From contig NW_003546428.1 of NCBI RefSeq assembly GCF_000090795.2, positions 18,686-40,738 of the forward strand: DNA of 22,053 bases. The letters run 5' to 3'. This stretch comes from Amphimedon queenslandica (taxonomy: Eukaryota; Porifera; Demospongiae; Haplosclerida; Niphatidae). Shown here one piece after another: positions 1-7,976 of the stretch (the first letter of the stretch is position 1; each line of letters starts with the position of its first letter). The notes under the pieces were generated by a model. That model searched no databases. It had not been told where the DNA came from and saw only the letters and a program-made list of their open reading frames with translations. A program made the translations under genes and the position numbers.

Positions 1-131
1 CTCTTTTTTGGTCCTTTTCCTTTTGTTAGATCTAAGCTTACTTCCTCAGCAATACAAGCAGTTATGGTGGCGTCCTTATCTCTATTTTCTTCACATTTCT
101 CTCTCTTGAAGTAGCTGTGGAGTGTAGCCAT
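1..131 (-). CDS. 5' end of an unidentified protein-coding sequence (partial)
   Basis: Reading leftward from an ATG at 131-129, the frame stays open to the window edge (43 codons). It begins MATLHSYFKREK and continues with a charged, Lys/Glu-rich segment ending near a KGKGPKK basic patch. Short N-termini of the 'M-x-LHSYFK' kind followed by charged sequence are common at the start of transposon-derived proteins, but I cannot assign a family from 43 residues. No stop, splice site or promoter was identified. The composition is more protein-like than the surrounding AT-rich DNA, which is the main support. It could also be a chance frame. Confidence 0.35.
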   Translation of the reverse strand, partial: MATLHSYFKREKCEENRDKDATITACIAEEVSLDLTKGKGPKK

Positions 132-422
132 TTTAGTATACAAAGAGGGTTAAATTTTGTTAATAAACTGGTTAGTTAATATTAATAACAATCAACTAGG
201 TATAAAATTTCGTGGATTTAAATTGTAACAAGAAAATAACGAAAATTAAACCCCCATGAAAATTACCCCATTATGGTATATTAATAGAGCTGTGCAATGT
301 CACCAGTACTTTATCATGATGCAGTCAACTTTCTGTGACACTTTTTAAATTTTGTAACGCGAGTTAAAATAAGTCTATAACGGCTAATATGCACTGTAAA
401 TAGCTTTAATTGAACCATGTTA
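132..422. other. Non-coding AT-rich spacer
   Basis: No open frame of note, no repeat and no recognisable promoter element was seen. The stretch is A/T-rich with many stops in all frames. If the 1-131 ORF is real, its upstream region lies here. Confidence 0.5.
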
Positions 423-632
423 TACCGTATAGCGGGACATTTTGCAGGGAGTAAAATTTGGCAAATTGCTAAATTTTGGTGATTGGCGGATTTTAATTTA
501 GCAAATTAGTGGCCACGTGCCATTGAGCATGCATATAAAAGCTAAAAATGGCAGATTTTATTTTGGCGAATAGCTATCAAAACACCAAATTCAAAAAATT
601 TAATTCCCTCCAAAATTTCCTACTATACAATA
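423..632. mobile_element. TA-flanked inverted-repeat MITE (Tc1/mariner-like size)
   Basis: The left end reads CCGTATAGCGGGACATTTTG after a TA at 423-424. The right end (about 592-630) is its imperfect reverse complement (TTGTATAGTAGGAAATTTTG on the minus strand), followed by TA at 631-632. The two ends agree at roughly three quarters of about 38 positions. There is no coding capacity inside. Length (~206 bp), terminal inverted repeats and a TA flank fit a non-autonomous DNA transposon. An end of the form 'ACCGTATAG..GGAAATTTT..AGGG' is, to my recollection, a very common dispersed repeat in demosponge sequence; that is memory, not a search. Confidence 0.65.
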
Positions 633-1638
633 GTTAAATTTCTAAAGTTAATGAAATTAATATCCTTGACTATTCATTATCTTACTTAAATCAAGTCATA
701 AATCTATTAAAATTAATAAAAACTTTAAAAAATTTCAAGGAACAAACTTACATTCATTAATAATGTCAAAACTAGATGCTACAAAAGCCTAATATAGTTT
801 TTAAAGCTGACCATTAAATTTTGTCATTCCAGTCTGTATCAAATTCCATCGAAAGTTCGGTCGTTAATAGAATATATAACAAGTGAGTGAATCATTTCCA
901 GTACAACTAACATTTTTAGTGTAGTTTTAGGTCTCCAACTATAGCTTTCTGGTTTATCTACTATAACCCTCCAGGAATGTCAAAAATACCATGTCCTCAA
1001 TGAAACATCCAGCGATAACAGAAGGAAAACATTGCATGTTAAATATGAAGTAACAGCTAAATCATAAAACAATAGCATGTGACATTGATCTTGTTCACAT
1101 GTACATTTTGCTCTACAAAAATAAGGAAATAAGGTTTTTGTCTACCAATTAACTTGATAATAATTATGTAAAAAATTGATGATTGCTATATTGAAATTTC
1201 TTCGAGTGGAATGGAAATCTGTTCAACAGTGTATTACAATAGCTCACATTATAGATGCATACATTGTCAGAATATAAGGTTTGTATATTATAAGTCTTGA
1301 GCTATATCAATACACCAACAATAAAATGCTAAAATAGAGTAAATAAACAATTAATGGATTGCTATATAATTTTAAAGATTATTTAAAAGCACGCAAAAAA
1401 TGACGTACATGTACATGTACTTGTCATTGATCATATTTCTTGAATTGCTTCTCTTTTCTATCCATTTGCATTGCTGGAACCCATTGCTTTCAATTCTTTA
1501 AGTAAGTATCCTTAAAATTGCTAGTAGTGACTAAAGCCATTTCATTCTCAAGGTGCATAGAAAATAAAAAACAAATATGCTTACAATTCAACTTACAATG
1601 GCAGGAAATTTTAAAGCAGGTATGTACATACAATATCA
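633..1638. other. Non-coding AT-rich region
   Basis: No supported gene. The only local structure seen is a perfect 16-bp palindrome made of (GTACAT) units at 1405-1420, likely simple sequence. Overlapping ORFs begin near 1490-1518 but lack protein-like composition and cover each other on opposite strands. Confidence 0.5.
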
Positions 1639-2036
1639 GCTTCAGGGCTGTAGCAAGCAGTACAGCTGGTACAGCTAGTGCCGTACCATTTCTCAGCCTA
1701 AGAAAGGGTGTTGCAAAGAGGCAGGGCTTGAGTAATGAGTGTGTGCTTCTTAATTGTAACATTTTTATGTATATTAAATATTACTATTGTAACTAAATCA
1801 ATAACTACTATATTTCAGCACATATACGCCAATCAACAGCTTTAGAATGGCTACTTCTTGTACTACAACTGCAGCTTTCAATCTAAGATTATTTTTCCAC
1901 CAGCCTCCTCTGTACTCCGAAGACTAAATATCAACAAATGCCTTTAAACCAATCCTTTTTTGTTACCACACCTACACCTTCACATGCCCGCAACTTGGCC
2001 AGACCACTTTTGAGGAGCTTGCTACAGGTCTGAGCC
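1639..2036. mobile_element. Degenerate non-autonomous DNA transposon with short TIRs
   Basis: The left end carries CAGGGCTGTAGCAAG (1643-1657). Near 2018-2032 the sequence CTTGCTACAGGTCTG is its reverse complement with two mismatches in 15. Close to the left end are GTACAGCT/GGTACAGCT/GTGCCGTACC repeats; close to the right end is GGCCAGACCACTTTTGAGG. Both motifs are typical of dispersed hAT-like non-autonomous elements in invertebrates (recollection). An 8-bp target duplication was looked for and not found, so the exact ends are uncertain. ORFs at 1490-1796 on both strands run through the element and are not genes. Confidence 0.45.
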
Positions 2037-2313
2037 ACAGACTTATTGTGACTTTTTTGACTAAAAAATGTGGTCTTTATTAGCTAAATCAGTACATTTT
2101 TACGTGGCCTACTATTGTGTAGCTATGTCTTCACAACCAAAAATTGACATATTCAGAAGGAGCAATATCAGTCTCTTTTACTTTTAGTTTTTTTTAAATT
2201 GGAAGGCTCTACAGTGGTAGACCCATATAATTTCTTATGATGCTTCCTTGCATTGTTGAACCATTAATTTAAGGATCCATGAACCCTATATATACGTGTC
2301 TGTCTGTGTGTAT
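2037..2313. other. Non-coding spacer
   Basis: No gene or repeat supported; a short TATA-rich, GT-rich stretch (about 2287-2320) precedes the hairpin element at 2314. Confidence 0.4.
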
Positions 2314-2479
2314 TATATATCATACTAAACAGGTCTGCATAAAAAATATTTACCTAAGTTGGGTGTCCTAAAATGTGATACCGCCCGAAGGCCGCAGGCC
2401 CGTTGGCTACATCACATTTGAGGACACATACATGAGGCCTATATCTTTTGTATATGGACTAGTTCTAGTATGTTATATA
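2314..2479. mobile_element. Foldback/hairpin MITE with GC-rich loop
   Basis: The interval is an imperfect inverted repeat along nearly its whole length. The inner stem GTGTCCTAAAATGTGAT (2363-2379) pairs with ATCACATTTGAGGACAC (2411-2427) with one mismatch. Pairing continues outward, with mismatches and small gaps, to TATATATCATACT at the left edge and AGTATGTTATATA at the right. The 31-nt loop is GC-rich (CCCGAAGGCCGCAGG core) in otherwise AT-rich DNA. This architecture fits a hairpin MITE; a cruciform-forming or small-RNA-producing locus is an alternative. No target duplication could be assigned. Confidence 0.6.
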
Positions 2480-2726
2480 AGATATACCATCTATCTTGAA
2501 ATTTTGACTGTCACTTAAATCTTCGAGAGGTAAAATTCTGCGAAAAAAAATTAGATCACCAATATAAATTACATGCCACATTCAAAAATACATTACACAG
2601 TCTTATTAGGTTAAAATTAAAACACAGGACAATTTTAAAAGACAAAATTTTCTGCCACACTAATTTCCTGTTCTACAATATCTCATAATGACAGCATTTT
2701 TTAAGAGGGATGATGTCATATGATAT
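2480..2726. other. Non-coding spacer before the LTR element
   Basis: AT-rich and without a supported feature. Confidence 0.4.
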
Positions 2727-2914
2727 TGTAGTGAGCTGACTCATCATGACATCACATCTACACTCATAAATATTCATGACCTATAATTGCATATAATGCA
2801 TGCTGTGTAATAATTATATTTAGTGTATGGGTGTCAATACGAGGCATCATTCTGTAGCGCAGCAATCCTCTCTGCCTTGCACATACTCATAGCACTCATT
2901 TTTGATTTGCTATA
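2727..2914 (+). repeat. Left LTR
   Basis: Direct repeat partner of 3673-3863. Shared blocks include TCATCATGACATCACATC versus TATCATGACATCACATC, TATAATGCATGCTGTGTAAT, GGGTGTCAA and AGCGCAGCAATCC. Order and spacing are the same in both copies. Confidence 0.65.
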
Positions 2915-3496
2915 TTGGTGACCCAGTTGGCCCTGCTGATTCACTGTTCAGGGTTCAGCAGCAGCAGCAGTCATGGAACATGTGTTGGCCTCTATCTCAC
3001 TGTTAGTCCACACGCTCCTCTACTTTCTCGTACTTATGCTGGCCTCTCTAGCTTGTACGCTTACTCTTGTTTTGTGGCGAGTCACTGTCAGACAACTATA
3101 AAGGCAGCTCTCTTTCTCTGGGTTTCTCTGGCAATGCTACTCACTGTCAGTCTATACCACCCATACCCAACACTCTTATTGCCTCTGTGTCTCTAATGCA
3201 CGGACCCACTGATGATTGACTCCGACAAGTTGTGAAACACTCCACAGCATGTTTCTCACTACCCATAGCTGTTTCTCTTTGTGTCCAGTTCATTACTCTT
3301 TTGTCATTCGTTCGCTGGACCATGTTTGAACTTTGTTTGCCTTATCTAATTGACCTTTCTCACTTGGATCACAATATAAAGAAGGCGGTCACTATGCTGA
3401 CCACAGCACCTCCTCAGGCTTGTTCAGCACCTTTACTTTCTCATTCTCCCACTGCTTTTTCTTCCTTGGACACTACTCGTTTTGAGACCGACATAT

Positions 3497-3559
3497 TTGT
3501 TCGGATACCAACACTACTTGTTTGGAGACCAACGTTACTTGCTCAAATACCAACATTAC
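3497..3559 (+). repeat. Three tandem 21-bp units inside the LTR element
   Basis: Units at 3497-3517, 3518-3538 and 3539-3559 follow the pattern TTG-TTCGGATACCAACACTAC with several substitutions each. Being a multiple of three, they give a heptapeptide-like repeat in one frame of the overlapping ORF (3232-3624), but that ORF lacks other coding evidence. Confidence 0.6.
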
Positions 3560-3672
3560 TCATGCTGGTCGACGTGTCAGATTCCCTCAACAACTCAATT
3601 TATGGACTACAATGCATGGTCTAGTCATTCTTCATATGTTTGGTATCGACTGTTTCTCTGGATAGGGAGTAA

Positions 3673-3863
3673 TTTAGTTAGATGACTTATCATGACATCA
3701 CATCAGAAGTCATATATATTCATGAACTATCTTTGTATATAATGCATGCTGTGTAATTATTTTAATGAGTGTTTGGGTGTCAACACGAAGCATCATTAGC
3801 TCTCTAGCGCAGCAATCCTGTACACCTTGCACATACAATAGTTCTAATTTTAGATTTCCAATA
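3673..3863 (+). repeat. Right LTR
   Basis: Second copy of the direct repeat at 2727-2914. The first dinucleotide appears mutated (TT instead of TG) and the 3' end is AT-rich, so the boundary is accurate only to a few bases. Confidence 0.65.
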
Positions 3864-4079
3864 ATATATATACACTAAACAACATTAAAAATAACACATT
3901 ATAATACATAATTTATGGTGTCACTTTCTACTAGATTTCTGAAAAATGGATACTTACCAACAAGTTTCACATTGCATTATGCCTGTGTGGGCCTGCGATT
4001 ATTGCAATATATACACTAAATGAGCAATTTGGTGCTTCTATTATTTCTGTATTGACATGTCGAGTAACTTGTTCCTCTT
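3864..4079. other. Non-coding spacer
   Basis: AT-rich with no supported feature; it lies downstream of the minus-strand gene that ends at 4080. Confidence 0.4.
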
Positions 4080-4749
4080 TCAAAATGGAATCCACATCTT
4101 CACCACAGAAATTGGGGAATGGGAATCAGGAAGGAAAGAAGGGCTGCTTTGCAGTGGTGTTGGTGGTGTGGTTACTGTAGCTGATAGCAGCGGTGTTATT
4201 GTGGTTGTCAGTGGCTTTGTTTCCATAATAGGCATTGATGCTGGTATCACAGCAACATATTCTGATGGCATGCGGTTACAACTAATGCAGTTACTCTCAG
4301 CATGTGTTGCTTCTTCACCATTGCAAGCAGAATATTTCTCAGTAACTTCCTACAAAATATATAATTATAGCCTAAAGCAGCTGCTTAAAGCCACTAACTT
4401 TAATATGGCAATATATCTTCTCGCGAATACCAATGGCTTGATGATCTTCTGTAATTTGTTTATAGTCAGAAAGTAGAACTTCACACAATCGATGTAGTTA
4501 TCTGTAAAAATTTCCATTATATGACAAGTATGAATGGTGACTCATAGTAACAAAAACTTGGGAAAGGTCCTCTGGAACACTTAATATCGTTGTAACATAG
4601 TTTGCTACATCTTCTCGTGAACTAAAAGCATTTATCTGAATGTAATAAACATTGTTAGAACAAATAAGAAGACGAGAGACAAGAAATGGATAATGGCAAA
4701 TTGTTTGTTGCAGCTGTTTCCAAGAAATGGCTTCAATGGCTAATTGCTT
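4080..4749 (-). pseudogene. Two-exon gene fragment of unknown family with a 49-nt intron and one nonsense codon
   Basis: On the minus strand, exon A (4749 to 4399, 117 codons) follows an AG acceptor (CACAGTAG). It is open except for one TAA (4498-4500), which a single C-to-T change from CAA would explain. It ends at a GTTAGT donor. A 49-nt GT-AG intron (4398-4350, ending TTTTGTAG) joins in phase to exon B (4349-4080, 89 residues plus TGA). The joined reading is protein-like: LSVPEDLSQVF, LHRLCEVLLSDYKQ, a Cys cluster (CNG...CISCNR), then a Thr/Pro/Ser-rich tail. The opposite-strand ORF 4057-4476 is a shadow. No family recognised; it may be a nonsense allele, pseudogene or missing-exon model. 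The first exon was not found. Confidence 0.5.
4350..4398 (-). other. Predicted 49-nt GT-AG intron
   Basis: The donor is GTTAGT after ATTAAA and the acceptor is TTTTGTAG before GAAG. Removing it keeps the reading frame and eliminates the stops within it. The size matches other mini-introns in this window (14729-14776, 14910-14969, 8307-8361). Confidence 0.5.
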
Positions 4750-4883
4750 CTACTGTGCATGTGCATATCAAAACCTGCGTTGCAATAAAGCGCTAGCTAG
4801 ATGTGAATTTACTAGTTTATTTAAGTATCACAATGTGCAAATGTGAGCAATACTCTCATTTTTTCTTCAATTAGTCACCTTTT

Positions 4884-5144
4884 ATGGCATTTCAGAGTCA
4901 TGGCATATTTTATTGTTCTTGCGGTATTGAAGGATGCAGTGCTGATTGTTTTACTGCAGCAACTTTTAAATCACATGTCTGCCACAACCATTATGAAAGA
5001 GCCGCAGAAAAACAGACACTAAGTGAAAGCAAATCATTAGAACAGTCAACATCACAATATCTACCAATAAAAACCAATGTTCCCACGAGAGACCTAAATC
5101 TACAAGCAAACTTAGATCGTTTAACAGGAAGAGATGTAGTTTAA
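4884..5144 (+). CDS. C2H2-like zinc-finger N-terminus of a transposon-type protein
   Basis: An 86-codon ATG-initiated frame. The first ~40 residues form a zinc-finger-like unit: Cys13-x4-Cys18, 12 residues, His31-x4-His36, with Phe/Tyr at the usual hydrophobic positions (FYCSCG..C..F..ATFKSHV..NH). The rest is a polar linker. Single degenerate C2H2 fingers followed by a linker are typical N-termini of the TNP2-like transposase proteins whose core occurs at 7977-9560 on the same strand, so this may be the severed first exon of that gene. Downstream to about 5345, other frames keep protein-like stretches (e.g. VDVDTAQNINCVLKELSVPF), implying frameshift decay. The product as it stands is not expected to be functional. 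Confidence 0.45.
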   Translation: MAFQSHGIFYCSCGIEGCSADCFTAATFKSHVCHNHYERAAEKQTLSESKSLEQSTSQYLPIKTNVPTRDLNLQANLDRLTGRDVV

Positions 5145-5421
5145 AACTGAAGGAGGTTGTCAGAGTTCCTTATGTAGATGTAGATTCTAAGCAGCTGAGA
5201 ACAAATCTTTTAACAAACAGTTAAAAGACTGAGAGCAGGAGCACAAGCAAAAATTTTCTGCTGCAAGAGTTGATGTGGATACAGCACAGAATATTAATTG
5301 TGTATTAAAGGAATTAAGTGTTCCTTTCACTGGACTGCAATCTTAATACAAGCAATCCATGTACATTATGAAACAAATTTAATATTTTTGTAGGTTGTAA
5401 AATGAAATCTGTACAATTCAA

Positions 5422-5460
5422 TACAGTGGAACCTCTCCTCAATAACGGACACTTGGGGGA
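5422..5460 (+). repeat. Terminal inverted repeat of the Tigger/pogo element (surviving end)
   Basis: TA followed by CAGTGGAACCTCTCCTCAAT and a GGACACTTGG block. Ends of the form CAGTGGAACCTC..GGACAC are characteristic of Tigger-type pogo transposons. It lies about 300 bp beyond the transposase stop, as expected for the 3' end of the element. No matching GAGGTTCCACTG was found on the other side (7225-8000), so that end is lost or too diverged. Confidence 0.6.
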
Positions 5461-5732
5461 AATAGCCATTGACCACTATTCAGAGGTTGTCCTTTCCTTG
5501 GAGGTCAACCCATTTGATATTATACACAATGTTATGTTTATTAATGTATGTCTGGCAATGAAATACTATAAAATACATGAAAAGACTCAAATTGTATACA
5601 GTATGGCTAGTTTTAGTGTTATATTATATGACAATAGTCATAAATAGAGGTTAGTCATGTACACTTCATTTGCAAAGAAGCCACTCTATCAACAGATAAA
5701 CCCACAGATATAGCCTCCTCTGTATGTCCTTT

Positions 5733-7225
5733 TTATTCCAGGAACTGTTGCACATCTAATGATTTGATGGCTTCTGTAAATGACTGGATATTTAGTTTGT
5801 TAGCATCAGTAATATTCTCATCATTGTCTGCTTCATTGTCCTCACTATTTGTTTCTTCCTGCTGTGCATGGCCACCATCACCAAGTTGAGACAAAAAATT
5901 ATCTTGTCAAGTTTCACAGTCTAGGTTTGTACATCTTGGAAGGTCATCATCACCCATGAGGTACTCTTCTACATTGCACTGTTTATCTGCTGGCATTGTT
6001 CTTTCTATAAGACTCTGCATATTGTTCTTTACCTGGTCACCAACTTCAGAGAAGGGGTCTTAAACATCTGCCATCAGCGGACCTGTGACGACTTCTAAGA
6101 AACAGTCCAGAATTTCTGCTTTACCAAAGCATTTTTTAACAACTTCCTTCACATTACCCTATGCTTTGGCAACCCACCTAATTGCTACAACAATGTGGAC
6201 TGATTCTACAACATCAGAAACAGTCAAGCACTCTTTTATTTTTGATAGCACATATTGGAGGAACAATCGACGATAGTGGAATAAAAAAACTTAATGATGC
6301 CAAGATCAAGAGGCTGCAATTTTGAGGTAGTATTCGCTAGTAAAAAGCATACTTCAACATTACTGTATTTAGATGCTAAGATATCAGAATGGCAACCTGC
6401 ATTATCCATCAACAGAAGAAACCATTACATGAGAATTGCCTGTTCAGCTTACTAAGTATGGCATCCATTATGTCTGCAGTCATCCAAGCCTTTTGTTGAC
6501 TGAAGTAAGTAACGGGTAAGTCAGTGTTCTGACTTTTTAAAAAATATCTGGCATTTTCCGATTTCATAGTAACTATGGGTTTTAATTCTTTACCAGCAGC
6601 AGAAACGAAAAATGCCACAGTAATTCTCATTTTACTTTTCTTGCCTCCATGACACTGATTTCCCTTTTTTCCAAAACCCATTCTCAGGTAGAGCCTGCCA
6701 AGTACCCCACATTTTTCTATATTCCAGATGTCTTCCTTTGACTAACTACGAACAATTTCAGGGAGCCTTTCCTTCCATGAGTCCACCGTCTGTCCAGACA
6801 CATCACCTGATTTATCAGACACTTTAACCATCTTAATGTTATACCTTTTCTTCCATTTATCAAGCCATCCCCTAGAACCTGCAAAATTAGGCTTCCCCTC
6901 AGCTGTTTGTCTTGCGTTTTCAATCAATTGGGGTCCACAAGGAAATATATTTTTGGAGCATGCTAATGTATACCAGTCATATCGAGCTGTCTTCACTTTA
7001 GCATACTCTGATGAATGAGGTGTGCTTGTATGATAGCTTCGAGCTGACATTGCTCCGAAACATAGACAAAAAATTGCCCTGCTTCTTCAAAATCAGGCTA
7101 GCCTGGGTCATTCAACATTTAAACCATTCTGCTAATGCTCTCACACCAATCCCAGGGTTTTATTTAGCATAAGGGATTAATTCAACCTTTTTCTTTAATG
7201 ACAGGTGAGTTCCCTTAGCGGCCAT
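5733..7225 (-). pseudogene. Tigger/pogo-family transposase (TIGD-like), inactivated
   Basis: Reading leftward from MAAKGTHLSLKKKVELI (start 7225): an N-terminal CENP-B-type helix-turn-helix (NPGIGVRALAEWFKC, then TQASLILKKQ); the second DNA-binding domain (GPQLIENARQTA..GWLDKWKKRYNI); the linker VSGQTVDSWKERLPEIV; and the DDE domain ([56 protein letters not shown]). An acidic tail ends at TAA 5733-5735. Length (~495 codons) is normal for the family. It is broken by stops (7160-7162, 7112-7114, 6742-6744 and several near the 3' end) and by frameshifts near 7050, 6415 and 6260. The first catalytic Asp motif (usual N-x-DET) reads NIEKCG, so it is also lost, while the DNA and PLD motifs remain. 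The original role would be cut-and-paste transposition at TA. Confidence 0.9.
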
Positions 7226-7305
7226 TTCTGGGATGCTAGGCGCACTAGCAGTGTAAATGTGAAATACATTCACACCTGACATGTGATCACACATGTGCTG
7301 TTTAA

Positions 7306-7653
7306 TTGACGCACGCAGCTGACCTGACTTCAGATAAAATAGCAAGTCAGATACCAGGCACTAATTTGGATTTCATAGAAATTAGTTCATTTGTCTGTGG
7401 ATACCATGCCTATCAAAATTTATGGACACCAGTTGTAAATGAAACACTATTAGCCAAAAAGGAACGAACTAACGTCATTGATAACAATGCTGTGGCTATT
7501 TATAAAGAGGAAATAGTTGTAGGCCATGTTCCATTCAATTTGGCACCTATCTTTAATCGTTTCTTGAGATGAAATGTTAACAAATTTTTTGCCGAAATTA
7601 ATGGGCCTAATATAATAGAGGCTGACTGCTCCTGGGAGGGTCAATTATGGGTG
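7306..7653 (+). pseudogene. HIRAN-like domain segment
   Basis: The frame contains FIEISSFVCGYHAYQNLW, then a gap, then NNAVAIYKEEIVVGHVPFN and LAPIFNRFL. It is interrupted by a TGA (7570-7572) and continues as NVNKFFAEI to a TAA. The pattern (GYH..Y..LW.P..; DNNAVAIYK; VGHVP) matches the HIRAN-like domain found in many invertebrate repetitive proteins; HIRAN domains in HLTF/Rad5 bind DNA 3' ends. There is no ATG (the frame opens with TTG after TAA). A possible continuation (ELEEKKVSRYFVSKKSK) occurs at about 7809-7860. It sits immediately upstream of the same-strand TNP2-like pseudogene; whether they formed one gene is unknown. Confidence 0.6.
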
Positions 7654-7976
7654 GTTTAACCGTATTGCTATTGGCATACAGACATTGCTATAATAATGCG
7701 TGTATCACAAATCAATACATAACAGCTAATAGTGTTCGTGGTATGAAAGATAGTATAATGAATGTTCTTATCTAGTCACTACAGTAACTGTCCATTCATG
7801 CATATAGGAGCTGGAAGAAAAGAAAGTATCTAGATACTTTGTCAGTAAGAAAAGCAAACAAAATGAACTTATGTGGTCCACATTTCATGATGTATCTATT
7901 TTAAAAACTTTGCAACTGTGACTCACACATCCAACAACTATTACTTTCACAAGAGCACTAATCCATGAAAGGTGAG

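Larger units (their letters stand above)
2727..3863 (+). mobile_element. Miniature LTR retrotransposon (TRIM-like), degenerate
   Basis: Two direct repeats of about 190 bp (2727-2914 and 3673-3863) enclose about 760 bp without a gag-pol reading frame. Directly after the left repeat is TTGGTGACCCAGTTGG (2915-2930), positioned and shaped like a tRNA primer-binding site. Directly before the right repeat is a purine-rich GGATAGGGAGTAA (about 3660-3672), a candidate polypurine tract. The repeats begin TGTAG/TTTAG and contain TATATAATGCATGCTGTG, a plausible TATA/promoter region. A 4-bp ATAT flank on both sides could be a target duplication but is low complexity. The element is old, since the repeats have diverged by about 20-25% by eye. 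It would depend on another element for mobility. Confidence 0.6.

Noticed and set aside
1405-1420. Perfect 16-bp palindrome of GTACAT units
   Set aside because: Simple-sequence repeat; similar GTACATGTACAT runs occur elsewhere (about 14729), so no specific function is indicated.
1490-1796. Overlapping ORFs on both strands
   Set aside because: They span the left part of a non-autonomous transposon, mutually overlap and contain no domain.
2915-3685. Plus-strand ORFs inside the LTR element
   Set aside because: The first opens with TTG at the PBS, not ATG; no gag, protease, RT, RNase H or integrase motifs; composition is low-complexity.
4057-4476. 139-codon plus-strand ORF
   Set aside because: It overlaps the better-supported minus-strand two-exon model, has no domain, and its Gly/Val-rich stretch is the complement of the Thr/Pro-rich exon.
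5402-5647. 81-codon ORF at the pogo terminal repeat
   Set aside because: It runs through the terminal inverted repeat and the 3' untranslated region of the minus-strand transposase; no domain.
6085-6276. Plus-strand ORFs (also 6836-7018) within the pogo pseudogene
   Set aside because: Shadow frames of the minus-strand transposase.
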